NCBI RefSeq assembly: GCF_026625565.1
Contig: NZ_CP112998.1
Location: 4,590,501 to 4,654,500, forward strand
From: Dyadobacter pollutisoli
GTDB taxonomy: Bacteria; Bacteroidota; Bacteroidia; Cytophagales; Spirosomataceae
Reading direction: 5' to 3'
DNA length: 64,000 bases
A model generated the notes under the pieces. That model did not search any database. It was not told the DNA's origin and saw only the letters and a list, made by a program, of their open reading frames with translations. This document shows, piece by piece, positions 1 through 7,904 of this stretch. The translations under genes were made by a program, and so were the position numbers. Positions within the stretch are counted from its first letter, which is position 1. Each line of letters opens with the position of its first letter.

Positions 1-33
1 TTCATACTAATAACGTTGAAATGATATGCTCAA

Positions 34-399
34 TTACTTAATTACAGCAGTAACCTGACGTTTTGTTTCAGTTGAGATTACGAATGGTTTTGAAGAAATT
101 TCGTTACCATTGTTGATAATGAAGCTGTAGTTACCGTCAGCAAGGTTCGATAGATCGAAGATTTTAGAGTAGTTCTCAGATTTTGGAAGAGAAGTGCTGT
201 AAACGATGTCTCCGTTGAAATCCTTGATAGTCAGAGAAGATCTCTCTTTTACGTTGTCAAGCGTCAATTTGAATTTCAATTCGCTTGAAGAAACCAGTTC
301 AATTGATGAATTGTTTTCTTTCACTTTATCATTAGCGATAGAAAAATTAGCAGCTGATACTCCCACCAAAACTGCGATTGTCAAGATAGTTTTTTTCAT
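34..399 (-). CDS. small exported protein of unknown function
   Basis: Encodes 121 residues beginning MKKTILTIAVLVG, a clear signal peptide ending near the Ala-Asn-Phe-Ser stretch. An upstream in-frame ATG at 438 would add 13 polar residues ahead of the signal peptide, so I chose the ATG at 399. The mature part is a short beta-rich domain with a pattern seen in Bacteroidota secretion-tail or extracellular sheet domains (…L-x-D-G-N-Y-S-F-x-I…), including a Leu-Ala-Asp-Gly-Asn-Tyr turn typical of T9SS-type C-terminal domains. It is too short to be a cargo protein plus tail. No enzyme motif is visible. It stands alone, with a 5' leader of about 125 bases if the promoter at 525-556 is real. The function is unknown; exported location is well supported. 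Confidence 0.8.
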   Translation of the reverse strand: MKKTILTIAVLVGVSAANFSIANDKVKENNSSIELVSSSELKFKLTLDNVKERSSLTIKDFNGDIVYSTSLPKSENYSKIFDLSNLADGNYSFIINNGNEISSKPFVISTETKRQVTAVIK

Positions 400-813
400 T
401 TTATTTTGAATGTTTAATGTCTGAATTAATTTAACCAATTGTACTTTTTAGATATTTACTTAATCAGTACTTTAAGTTCTTTCAAACTAGTGCTTCGGTT
501 ACCCTTTTGCTCCGTTTGATGATTCAAATTTACTCAACATTCTAAATACAAGTCAATAAGCAACTATTCGGCTGTTTAAAGTTCTTTTTGTTGTTATCTA
601 TTAATATTAGAATAGTTATATCATTATAACAATAGTACAACAAGTCGTTTGAAATTTGACACATAGATTAAAATAGTACAATTGCATAGATATTGTACTT
701 TACTAATAAATACCATTGATAAGGCCTTATTGTCAATAAAAATGAATTTTTACTTAAAGTATTTTCGCCTGCCCGCCGTCTAATAACCTGTTACTAATCA
801 TCTAACTTTCAAT
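400..813. other. AT-rich divergent intergenic region
   Basis: About 410 bases between two divergently transcribed genes. It holds the putative minus-strand promoter at 525-556 and a small inverted repeat at 615-630 (GTTATA-N4-TATAAC). I see no gene and no clear promoter for the sigma factor gene on the plus strand. Confidence 0.5.
525..556 (-). promoter_or_regulatory. putative Bacteroidota promoter (TTG-N21-TAAATTTG)
   Basis: Read on the minus strand, TAAATTTG (525-532) matches the Bacteroidota -7 consensus TAnnTTTG, and TTG (554-556) lies 21 bases upstream. It points toward the small exported protein that starts at 399. This is a match to a short consensus in AT-rich DNA, so chance is a real possibility. 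Confidence 0.35.
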
Positions 814-1362
814 TTGGCGCAAAAGAAACCAAATATCATTCAAACGGTCACTTCCTATAGTAAGCAGTTGCTGGGTTTTATCAGGCAGCGCGTGAACACG
901 GATGAGGATGCGGAAGATATTCTTCAGGATGTTTGGTTTCAACTGAGCAGCGTACCTGAAATTGAAGCAATTGAGCAAATCGGGAGCTGGCTTTACAGAG
1001 TAGCACGCAACCGGATCATCGACAAATACCGGAAGCAGAAGCCCGATTCACTGGAAGATTACGGCTATGAGGATGAGGACGGCGAATTTTATTTTAAGGA
1101 CATTCTGCTCGCCGATGACGGTACGCCCGAGACGGTATATATGAAAGAGCTGTTTTGGGAGCAACTGGGCATTGCCCTGGAAGAGCTGCCCGAAAATCAA
1201 CGTCAGGTATTTGTTTGGAATGAACTGGAAGATCAAACTTTCCAGGAAATCGCTGACCGTACCGGTGAAAACATTAAAACACTCATTTCCCGTAAACGTT
1301 ATGCAGTTCGGCATTTGCGCGAGCGACTGGAAACATTGTATCAGGAATTTGTAAATTATTAA
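814..1362 (+). CDS. ECF-type RNA polymerase sigma factor
   Basis: Encodes 182 residues with the two-domain plan of an extracytoplasmic-function sigma-70 factor. Region 2 is at about 15-80, with the D-A-E-D-I-L-Q-D-V-W core-binding helix and W-L-Y-R-V-A-R-N-R-I-I-D. Region 4 is at about 118-172, with L-P-E-N-Q-R-Q-V-F and a helix-turn-helix around F-Q-E-I-A-D-R-T-G. The two are joined by an acidic linker (E-D-E-D-G-E). The start is TTG, because no in-frame ATG lies before region 2. The gene is followed after 11 bases by a membrane protein gene and then by small membrane proteins and Hsp20, so it probably drives an envelope or protein-stress response. The membrane neighbour could be its anti-sigma partner, but no known anti-sigma domain is visible. 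Confidence 0.9.
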   Translation: MAQKKPNIIQTVTSYSKQLLGFIRQRVNTDEDAEDILQDVWFQLSSVPEIEAIEQIGSWLYRVARNRIIDKYRKQKPDSLEDYGYEDEDGEFYFKDILLADDGTPETVYMKELFWEQLGIALEELPENQRQVFVWNELEDQTFQEIADRTGENIKTLISRKRYAVRHLRERLETLYQEFVNY

Positions 1363-1373
1363 ATTTGTCAATC

Positions 1374-1751
1374 ATGAACCACCCACATAGATACAAAATG
1401 CGTTTTGCGATGCCCGTTTTTGCGGTATTAGCCGCATTGGCGCTGGGAGCGATCGTCCGGTTCTTATGGAATGCTATTTTGCCCGCCCTGCTGAATGTCA
1501 ATCCGATATCTTACTGGCAGTCGGTGGGCTTGCTTGTATTGTGCAGGATCCTTTTCGGAAATTTTGGAGGATCGAAAGGTGGTGGACCAAGACGCTGGGG
1601 AAATTGGGAAAAATTCAAAGACAACGATTTTGGAGATCAACCCTTCGGACCACAATGGCGAAACAAGTGGCGTGAAATGAGCGCCGAAGACCGTATCAAA
1701 TTTCGGCAGCAAATGCGCAACCGATGCGGAAAGCCTCCTGAGGATGAGTGA
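1374..1751 (+). CDS. two-helix membrane protein next to the sigma factor
   Basis: Encodes 125 residues starting at ATG 1374; a TTG three codons upstream (1365) is a less likely start. Two hydrophobic segments lie at about 11-30 and 38-55. They are followed by a Gly/Trp/Arg-rich stretch and a charged C-terminal helix (M-S-A-E-D-R-I-K-F-R-Q-Q-M) that resembles the helical tails of small envelope-stress proteins. It lies 11 bases after the sigma factor gene and before a strong terminator, so the two form a tight unit. By position it is a candidate membrane regulator of that sigma factor. That is inference, as the sequence matches no family I recognise with confidence. Confidence 0.75.
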   Translation: MNHPHRYKMRFAMPVFAVLAALALGAIVRFLWNAILPALLNVNPISYWQSVGLLVLCRILFGNFGGSKGGGPRRWGNWEKFKDNDFGDQPFGPQWRNKWREMSAEDRIKFRQQMRNRCGKPPEDE

Positions 1752-1759
1752 TATTGGAT

Positions 1760-1797
1760 GAGCCCGGCCACAAGCCGGGCTTTTCTATTTTTTTCCA
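1760..1797 (+). terminator. rho-independent terminator after sigma/membrane gene pair
   Basis: Eight-base-pair GC stem AGCCCGGC (1761-1768) with GCCGGGCT (1774-1781), a five-base loop, then a T-rich tail. It separates the sigma factor pair from the small His-rich genes and Hsp20, so those may have their own promoter or depend on readthrough. Confidence 0.85.
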
Positions 1798-1860
1798 AAT
1801 CCATTAAAGTAATTCTCCAACTGATACGTCGATAATACTGTACATCAAAACTTAAAAGCC

Positions 1861-2118
1861 ATGTTCGCATCAGTTTTAAAAGTAATCTTCGCCGGAATCC
1901 TGGGTGGGTTCCTGTTGTTTGCAATTCCATTCCTGCTTTTTAAAGCATTGTTCTTCTTCCTGTTTGTGGGTCTCATTTTTCGTCTTTTTGCCAGAAGGAG
2001 ATGGGGAGGCCGCTGGCGACATTATCATCGTCACTATGATCGTTATGCCCACTATAATGATTTTGGACAAAAGGAAGGCCTAAGAGATCATTATAACCAA
2101 AATCCACAAAAAATATAA
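1861..2118 (+). CDS. small membrane protein with His/Tyr/Arg-rich tail
   Basis: Encodes 85 residues. Residues 1-45 are almost wholly hydrophobic and Phe-rich (one long or two short membrane helices). Residues 46-70 are rich in Arg, His, Tyr and Trp (R-H-Y-H-R-H-Y-D-R-Y-A-H-Y), followed by a polar tail. The aromatic and histidine cluster could bind metal, nucleic acid or lipid headgroups, but nothing shows which. It lies three bases before the next small gene and in the same cluster as Hsp20, so a joint stress role is likely. No known family is recognised. Confidence 0.7.
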   Translation: MFASVLKVIFAGILGGFLLFAIPFLLFKALFFFLFVGLIFRLFARRRWGGRWRHYHRHYDRYAHYNDFGQKEGLRDHYNQNPQKI

Positions 2119-2121
2119 GCC

Positions 2122-2337
2122 ATGAAAAGAAGCACCCGAATGCTGCTGGGTATCAGCGTAGCTGTTATTACCGCAGCAAGCCTCCATTTGACAGTGGGAG
2201 AACGATTTCATCAGCGCATGTCCCGGCACTACGGAAAATCAAGTTGCGCCCATCAATGGAAGCAGCGCTCCGACAATCATGAAAGGCATCATGCCAAGCC
2301 GGAAGACTTTCCTGATAAGGATTCTCAAAAATTTTAA
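2122..2337 (+). CDS. small His-rich membrane-anchored or exported protein
   Basis: Encodes 71 residues. An N-terminal Lys-Arg pair and hydrophobic segment (about 7-24) look like a signal peptide or anchor. The rest is hydrophilic and rich in His, Arg and Lys, with one Cys (around residue 42) and the run N-H-E-R-H-H. Such composition suggests metal binding, but there is no defined motif. It starts three bases after the previous gene and ends 20 bases before the Hsp20 gene, which supports one transcript. Function unknown. Confidence 0.65.
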   Translation: MKRSTRMLLGISVAVITAASLHLTVGERFHQRMSRHYGKSSCAHQWKQRSDNHERHHAKPEDFPDKDSQKF

Positions 2338-2357
2338 ACTTCAAAACAAAAACAACC

Positions 2358-2762
2358 ATGTGCAATAACAGATATGGAAACCGTGGGTATGGAATGCGCC
2401 ACGAACATTTCAGCAGGTCATTTGGCCCAAACAGGGAGTATAAGGTTCCCGTCAACATTGTGAAAAGCGAAACCAGTTACGAACTGCTTGTTTTCGCTCC
2501 GGACAGAGCGAAGGAGGATTTCAGGATCAGCGTGAAGGGTCACGAACTGACTGTTTCATACGAATTGAAACAAGAAGGTGAAGAAAACCGGAACTGGATA
2601 CGCCATGAATTCAGCAAAACATCATTTGAAAGAACTTTCATGATCGATCAGACAGTGGATACTGAAAACATACAAGCCGAGTATCAGAATGGTATCCTTC
2701 ATTTAACGCTTCCCATCATTCCCGGTTCCGAAAAGCCTTCTCAGGAAATAAGGATTAATTAA
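2358..2762 (+). CDS. Hsp20/alpha-crystallin family small heat-shock protein
   Basis: Encodes 134 residues. An alpha-crystallin domain runs from about residue 32 to the end. It includes the strand around Y-E-L-L-V-F-A-P, the F-x-R-x-F beta strand and the family signature A-E-Y-x-N-G-I-L-x-L-x-L-P near the C-terminus. Proteins of this family are ATP-independent holdases that form oligomers and keep unfolding proteins soluble. The N-terminal 30 residues are Arg/Gly/Tyr-rich and short, and the usual I-x-I tail motif appears as I-R-I at the extreme C-terminus. It is the last gene of the sigma factor cluster and is followed by a terminator. Confidence 0.9.
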   Translation: MCNNRYGNRGYGMRHEHFSRSFGPNREYKVPVNIVKSETSYELLVFAPDRAKEDFRISVKGHELTVSYELKQEGEENRNWIRHEFSKTSFERTFMIDQTVDTENIQAEYQNGILHLTLPIIPGSEKPSQEIRIN

Positions 2763-2777
2763 CGGAGATAAAAGAAG

Positions 2778-2811
2778 AAAGCCTCTGCACAATTCGGGTG
2801 CAGAGGCTTTT
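2778..2811. terminator. bidirectional terminator between Hsp20 and susD genes
   Basis: Perfect stem CTCTGCAC/GTGCAGAG extended by AAAGC/GCTTT on the outside, with a seven-base loop. A-rich DNA on the left and T-rich DNA on the right allow it to end transcription from both converging genes. Confidence 0.8.
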
Positions 2812-2854
2812 CTAGACTACAAACGCTTAACAAATATTGGTTATATTAACCAAA

Positions 2855-4633
2855 CTATTTATATGCCGGATCCTGAGTCAGTGTTGGTACACCAGCTTTA
2901 TAGGAACGGTCAATGGCTTCCTGAGGAATTGGGAAATACTCATTTTTACCCTTTGTAAAAACAGCTCCCTTTTTATAAACTCTTTTGCTAGACTCTACAG
3001 TAACATATTTATTCAATGTTTCAGCTGCAATTCCCCACCTCTGAAGATCGAAGAACCTGTGTCCCTCCATCGCATATTCAAGGCGCGATTCAAACCTTAC
3101 TGCCTTGCGAGCTGTCTCCGCGTCGGCCCATGCCTGGTCGTACGTCTTAATCACATAGTTAGCAGCCGGCTCGTTCAAGACGGTATAGTCATCCCGCGAC
3201 TTGCTTCCCTGCACCGCTTTTTTAACAAACCCAGCTGGATTAGCTGCACGGGTACGAATCTGATTGACAAGCTTTCTTGCACTCTCCAAATTGCCAAGCT
3301 CCACTTCGCATTCAGCAAGCCACAACAACACCATTCCATAACGCATGATCCGGTAGTTGTTGCTTGACAGGTTCCCCCAGCCATTAATACCAAAACCCGC
3401 TTTTTCGGAAATGTGTTTTTTAGGTGAATAAGGTCCTGCATAAGTCTGGTCACGGATAAAGTCGCTACCATGTATCTTGAAATCTTTGAACAAAATGCCA
3501 CGGCGACCAACAGTCTGATCCAAACGTGGATCCAATGGGCCCGTTTCAGGGACAAAAGGATCTGTGTACTTCAATCCCTGGTCGTTCTTAACATCGGTAT
3601 CATTGAAAGTATCTAATAGAGGAAGGCCCGTAGCAGACGTTCTGAATGCATTTACAAGATTTTGAGAAGGCTGGTAAAATCCGCAGCAACCCCATGGATC
3701 AATGTATGGGTGAGCCAAACCTACACCTGCATCGGCAGCATCGCCCGAGGCACTTGAAACTGCATACTGAATTTCAAAAATAGATTCAACATTGTTACGC
3801 GTCGCGATCAGGAAGTTGTCTTCGAACTTAGGTGCAAGCGAAAACTTGCCCGAAGCAATGATCTGCTCCAACACTGGTTTAGCTTTTTGCAAAACAGCGG
3901 TATTGGCAACTCCCGTAGTAACATTCCAGCCCTGGTACATGTAGGTTTTGGCAAGAAACGCCAATGCAGCCCATTTGGTTGGACGTCCAACCTGCGACTG
4001 AGTTTCCGGAAGACCTTCCGACGCAGCTTTGAAATCCGCCTCGATCAACGGCCAAACATCTTTGTCGTTAGGAATTTTTGTACTTTCGAGGTCATCCAGC
4101 TTGTAAACGTTTTCGTCGATATAGGGAATCGTCTTCCACATTTTCTTTGCCTCAAAATGGAAAAGCCCGCGCAGGAACCGTGCTTCCGCAATGATCTGTT
4201 TCCGTCTGGTGTCGCCTACTTCTTTAACTTCTGACAATGTATTGATCACATCATTGGTTCTGGCAATACCTTTATAAAGTCCACGCCATTTGTTTTTGAT
4301 GTGGTTGTTGGTTGGCTGGAAGTCATACTTTTCAATGAACGACTGCTCCGGCTGGTCACCCGCATCCGTTCCTTTGTAAGAATCGTCTGAGGCCAATCCT
4401 CCAAACACCCAGCTCTGGATATCATTGTTCCAGGCATCTTGGCCGTCGAGTCCTTGCCCGTCGATCATAGCGTAAGCTCCAATCAGCAAACCTTCTACCC
4501 CACTTGGAGTTTTGAGTGCCGTAGGGCTGTACTGCCCTTGTGGGTCTTTGGATAAAAATGAGTCCTTACAAGCGGATACAATCCCGATCGCCAGTCCCAC
4601 TGAAAGCAAATATTTTAAAATTTTCGTATTCAT
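2855..4633 (-). CDS. SusD/RagB-family outer-membrane lipoprotein
   Basis: Encodes 592 residues from the ATG at 4633; an upstream in-frame ATG at 4657 would put eight polar residues before the signal peptide. A lipobox ending in Ser-Ala-Cys is followed by Lys-Asp-Ser-Phe-Leu. The N-terminal region carries the helical SusD-type TPR pattern (K-W-R-G-L-Y-K-G-I-A-R-T-N) and A-E-A-R-F-L-R-G-L-F-H-F, and the C-terminal half carries the RagB/SusD domain with E-G-H-R-F-F-D-L-Q-R-W-G. SusD proteins sit on the outer face of the outer membrane and cap the SusC transporter. A vicinal Cys-Cys pair (P-W-G-C-C-G-F) is shared with the second SusD here at 12035-13774. The substrate cannot be told from sequence alone. 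Confidence 0.95.
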   Translation of the reverse strand: MNTKILKYLLSVGLAIGIVSACKDSFLSKDPQGQYSPTALKTPSGVEGLLIGAYAMIDGQGLDGQDAWNNDIQSWVFGGLASDDSYKGTDAGDQPEQSFIEKYDFQPTNNHIKNKWRGLYKGIARTNDVINTLSEVKEVGDTRRKQIIAEARFLRGLFHFEAKKMWKTIPYIDENVYKLDDLESTKIPNDKDVWPLIEADFKAASEGLPETQSQVGRPTKWAALAFLAKTYMYQGWNVTTGVANTAVLQKAKPVLEQIIASGKFSLAPKFEDNFLIATRNNVESIFEIQYAVSSASGDAADAGVGLAHPYIDPWGCCGFYQPSQNLVNAFRTSATGLPLLDTFNDTDVKNDQGLKYTDPFVPETGPLDPRLDQTVGRRGILFKDFKIHGSDFIRDQTYAGPYSPKKHISEKAGFGINGWGNLSSNNYRIMRYGMVLLWLAECEVELGNLESARKLVNQIRTRAANPAGFVKKAVQGSKSRDDYTVLNEPAANYVIKTYDQAWADAETARKAVRFESRLEYAMEGHRFFDLQRWGIAAETLNKYVTVESSKRVYKKGAVFTKGKNEYFPIPQEAIDRSYKAGVPTLTQDPAYK

Positions 4634-4673
4634 ATATTTGAATATTTTTAGGGTCAACTACAATAACCGGTTA

Positions 4674-7600
4674 TCAGAAAGAAACATTTAGACCCAACAG
4701 GAACGTCCGGGACACTGGCATATAACCTCCGTCAAAGCCAAGGGTATTATCTGCACCTGTCTGAATTTCAGGGTTAAGACCTGAATACTTGCTGATAGTC
4801 AGCATGTTTTGACCCTGTACATACACCTGTGCATTACTAAATCCGATTTTCGAAGCAACTGTTTTTGGCAATGTGAAAGTCAGCTGGACATTTTTCAGAC
4901 GGAAGTAGGTACCCTTTTCCACAAAATAACTGGACGGGCGGCTACTGATCTGGTCATCTGCATCCATAATGGGCACAGTACCTTCTTTGTGATCAGGCTG
5001 CCATGCATCGTAAAGTGCGCGTTTCGCTCTGTTACCCTGGAATGTATTGAAATCCGTGAAGTAACGCAGGTAGTTGAAGATTTCGTTACCAACCACACCG
5101 TTACCGAAAATAGTCAGATCAAAGGCTTTGTAACCCAGGTTCAGGTTAACGCCGTATACAAAGTCAGGGTGTGGATTACCGATCACAGTACGGTCATCAT
5201 CAGTGATTTTTCCATCATTATTGATATCGGCGATTTTGAATTTACCAGCCTTATTATAAGATCCGTAAGGAGCCCATGCTTTGGCTTCTTCGTCGGACTG
5301 GAACAGACCCAAAACTTTGTATCCGTAGTAAGACGAAATTGGGAGACCTGCCTGAGTAAGTGTTACAGCAGGAACGCGTGAGCCAGAACCGAAATATTTG
5401 GTAGCATCACTTTCATCCAGTTTATCAACTGTGTTACGGTACATGGAGTAGTTAACAGATACCCCGTAACGGAAATCACCTTTCATCAATGTATTACGAT
5501 AGCCGATACCAAGGTCAATACCTTTGTTGGTCATCGCACCTACGTTGAATGACGGTGCATTTGCGTCACCCGCTGTAAAGGTGATCGGCGTCGAGAACAA
5601 CATGTCTGCTGTTTTTCTGTTCCAGAAATCAATTTCCAATGTTAACGCGTCATTCAGGAATGTTGCATCCAAACCAAGGTTATTGGAAGTTGTTGTTTCC
5701 CATTTAGCTTTTGGGTTACCAAATGACGAAGCATCATATCCGATAGTAGGCTGGCTGCCTGAGCCGTCGATCGGGTAACCTGCATGGTAAATATCAGCGC
5801 GGTATGTTGTAAATGCGTTGTAATCCCCGATTTTCTGGTTACCTGTTTTACCCCATCCGTAACGGAGTTTCATGTCGTTGATAAAACTGATCCCTTTCAT
5901 AAAACCCTCCTCCGAAAGCCTCCATCCCGCACTGAATGCAGGGAATAGCGCGCTTCTGGAAGCTTGTTGGAAACGTGATGAAGCATCATTTCTCAAAATA
6001 AATTGGAACAGGTACTTATCAGCATAACCGTAGTTGATTTTACCGAATTGCGAGTAAAGGCTGTAATCCCTGTTCACACCACCATAGTTGGTTGCTTTCG
6101 TAGCATCCCCCAGGTTCAGGTAATTGATAATAGATGGAATTTCAAATGCATAGCCTGAACGGGACGCACCAAACTCCTCAGCAAATTCCCGGATAGATTC
6201 TATACCGATGTAAGCATCCACTTTGTGATTGGTCCCGAAGTTCCTTGAATAGCTCAATGTATTTGACCAGACCCACTGGTACGAGTAGTAGTCGGTAGAT
6301 GTAGATCCGTTGTTGAAGCTACCTTCCACGTATTCAGGGTTGGCGCGGCCGATATAACGTCCTCTCTGGCTAACCCCGTCAATACCAAGACTGGTTTTAA
6401 TGGTCAGGTTAGGAATGATATCAAACTCTCCGTACACATTACCAAATGCCCGCAGACGATAAGTTGTGTTGTCTTTTTCGCGGTATAATGTTGCGTATGG
6501 GTTAGAGTTGTTACCAAGGTTGGCTCCGCGTGAACCTGCGAAGTTTCCTGCAATGTCATAAATAGGCAGCAAAGGATGGTGTTTGTAGCTACCAGATACA
6601 GCATTTTGTTCCTGGTTGTTACCAAATCCTCCTTTTCTGTTGTCAAATGATACGGCAAGGTTTTCACCAACTCTCAATCGTTTTCCCAGTGCAGAAAACT
6701 CGGTGTTGGCGCGGATCGTGTAACGGTCATAACCGATGAATTTCACTACCCCATCCTGGCTGAAATAACCGATAGAAAGTGCGTAACGGCTGTTTTCAGT
6801 TCCGCCGGTTGCCGAAAGCTGATAGTTCTGGATCGGAGCAGTGGTAGTCAGCTCTTTCCACCAGTTGGTGTCGGCTGCTTTGGTTATCGCATAAATGTTA
6901 CCCGGCACCAGTGAGTATTTGGCCGGATCAACATCCGGCGTACCGTTTTTACCTTTACTTGGGAATACATAGTCAGGGACGGTTATTTCACCGTTGGGGC
7001 CAAATGTATACTGACCATGAGACGGTGTTTTACCAGCATACTTGTCTGCCAGGTACAGGTACGTGCCCAATTCCTTTGCGTTCAATGCTTCCGCATCCTT
7101 GTAAGTTTTTTGAGTACCGTAGTAAGCATTGAAGGAAATAACCGGCTTACCTATTTTTCCTCTTTTAGTGGTAATGATGACTACCCCGTTTGCCGCACGA
7201 GAACCGTAAATTGATGCAGATGATGCATCCTTCAGGATCTGAATGGTTTCAATGTCATTAGGGTTAAGGTTACCCTGATTCTCGGTTGGGACGCCGTCGA
7301 TAATGAACAAAGGATCGTTATTACCAATGGTACCGAATCCCCGTATACGTACGGTTGCATTTCCACCCGGTGTTGCATCATTTACGATGTTCAACCCGGA
7401 CGCGCGGCCTTGCAGCTGCTGGGCAAATGTGGTAGCCGGAACCGATTGAAGGTCTTTCGCATTGACAGTGGTTACCGAACCAGTAATGTCTCTTTTGGAC
7501 TGCGAGCCATAGCCAGTTACAATTACCTCTTCCAATGCGCTTACATCACTGGCCAGGGTTACGTCAATAACGGTCCTGTTTCCTATGGCGACCTCTTTTG

Positions 7601-7862
7601 CAGAGTAGCCGATGAATGAAATAACAATGGTTTGAGCACTGGAGGGCACTTTAATGGTGTACTTTCCATCAGCATCAGTAGTGACACCGATTGTCGTGGA
7701 ACCTTTCAAAGTAACCGAAGCACCGGGCAAGCTTGAACCTGTTGACTCATCCGAAATCTTCCCCGAGATCGTAATATCCTGGGAAAATGCATTTTGACAT
7801 AAGAGAAACAGTAACATACTAAACATAAGCCTGCTTCCCAGGAGAAGGTAATTTTGTTTCAT
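4674..7862 (-). CDS. SusC/RagA-family TonB-linked outer-membrane transporter
   Basis: Encodes 1062 residues. Order of parts: signal peptide (about 1-27, ending S-Q-D); carboxypeptidase-regulatory-like domain (about 30-105, G-K-I-S-D-E-S-T-G-S-S-L-P-G-A-S-V); a TonB-box-like segment E-E-V-I-V-T-G-Y-G-S-Q-S; plug domain with the SusC signature around D-P-L-F-I-I-D-G-V-P and the S-A-S-I-Y-G-S-R-A-A-N-G-V-V-I-I-T-T-K motif; then the beta-barrel ending in an aromatic residue (N-V-S-F). It imports a ligand captured with the SusD lipoprotein encoded 40 bases downstream. A paralogue lies at 13843-17088. Confidence 0.97.
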   Translation of the reverse strand: MKQNYLLLGSRLMFSMLLFLLCQNAFSQDITISGKISDESTGSSLPGASVTLKGSTTIGVTTDADGKYTIKVPSSAQTIVISFIGYSAKEVAIGNRTVIDVTLASDVSALEEVIVTGYGSQSKRDITGSVTTVNAKDLQSVPATTFAQQLQGRASGLNIVNDATPGGNATVRIRGFGTIGNNDPLFIIDGVPTENQGNLNPNDIETIQILKDASSASIYGSRAANGVVIITTKRGKIGKPVISFNAYYGTQKTYKDAEALNAKELGTYLYLADKYAGKTPSHGQYTFGPNGEITVPDYVFPSKGKNGTPDVDPAKYSLVPGNIYAITKAADTNWWKELTTTAPIQNYQLSATGGTENSRYALSIGYFSQDGVVKFIGYDRYTIRANTEFSALGKRLRVGENLAVSFDNRKGGFGNNQEQNAVSGSYKHHPLLPIYDIAGNFAGSRGANLGNNSNPYATLYREKDNTTYRLRAFGNVYGEFDIIPNLTIKTSLGIDGVSQRGRYIGRANPEYVEGSFNNGSTSTDYYSYQWVWSNTLSYSRNFGTNHKVDAYIGIESIREFAEEFGASRSGYAFEIPSIINYLNLGDATKATNYGGVNRDYSLYSQFGKINYGYADKYLFQFILRNDASSRFQQASRSALFPAFSAGWRLSEEGFMKGISFINDMKLRYGWGKTGNQKIGDYNAFTTYRADIYHAGYPIDGSGSQPTIGYDASSFGNPKAKWETTTSNNLGLDATFLNDALTLEIDFWNRKTADMLFSTPITFTAGDANAPSFNVGAMTNKGIDLGIGYRNTLMKGDFRYGVSVNYSMYRNTVDKLDESDATKYFGSGSRVPAVTLTQAGLPISSYYGYKVLGLFQSDEEAKAWAPYGSYNKAGKFKIADINNDGKITDDDRTVIGNPHPDFVYGVNLNLGYKAFDLTIFGNGVVGNEIFNYLRYFTDFNTFQGNRAKRALYDAWQPDHKEGTVPIMDADDQISSRPSSYFVEKGTYFRLKNVQLTFTLPKTVASKIGFSNAQVYVQGQNMLTISKYSGLNPEIQTGADNTLGFDGGYMPVSRTFLLGLNVSF

Positions 7863-7870
7863 CGTATCTA

Positions 7871-7884
7871 GTTAGGTTAATATT
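7871..7884 (-). promoter_or_regulatory. leader motif shared by susC genes
   Basis: On the plus strand this reads GTTAGGTTAATATT. It starts eight bases from the susC start codon. The same 14 bases precede the second susC (17097-17110), and a related GTTAGGTAAGATTA precedes the third (25166-25179). It lies in the expected 5' untranslated region, so it may affect translation or mRNA stability. Role inferred from conservation only. Confidence 0.45.
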
Positions 7885-7896
7885 AGTTATACATCT

Positions 7897-7904
7897 CAAA
7901 ACTA
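7897..7904 (-). promoter_or_regulatory. putative -7 promoter element of susC
   Basis: On the minus strand TAGTTTTG matches TAnnTTTG, about 34 bases before the susC start codon. No TTG lies 17-23 bases upstream, so only half of the consensus is met. Confidence 0.35.

Noticed and set aside
400..813. Promoter for the ECF sigma factor
   Set aside because: No TAnnTTTG with suitable spacing is visible before 814 on the plus strand; an ECF-type promoter could exist but I cannot name its sequence.
4809..5381. 190-codon plus-strand frame within the first susC
   Set aside because: Antisense shadow of a well-supported TonB-linked transporter; composition and lack of domain do not support a gene.
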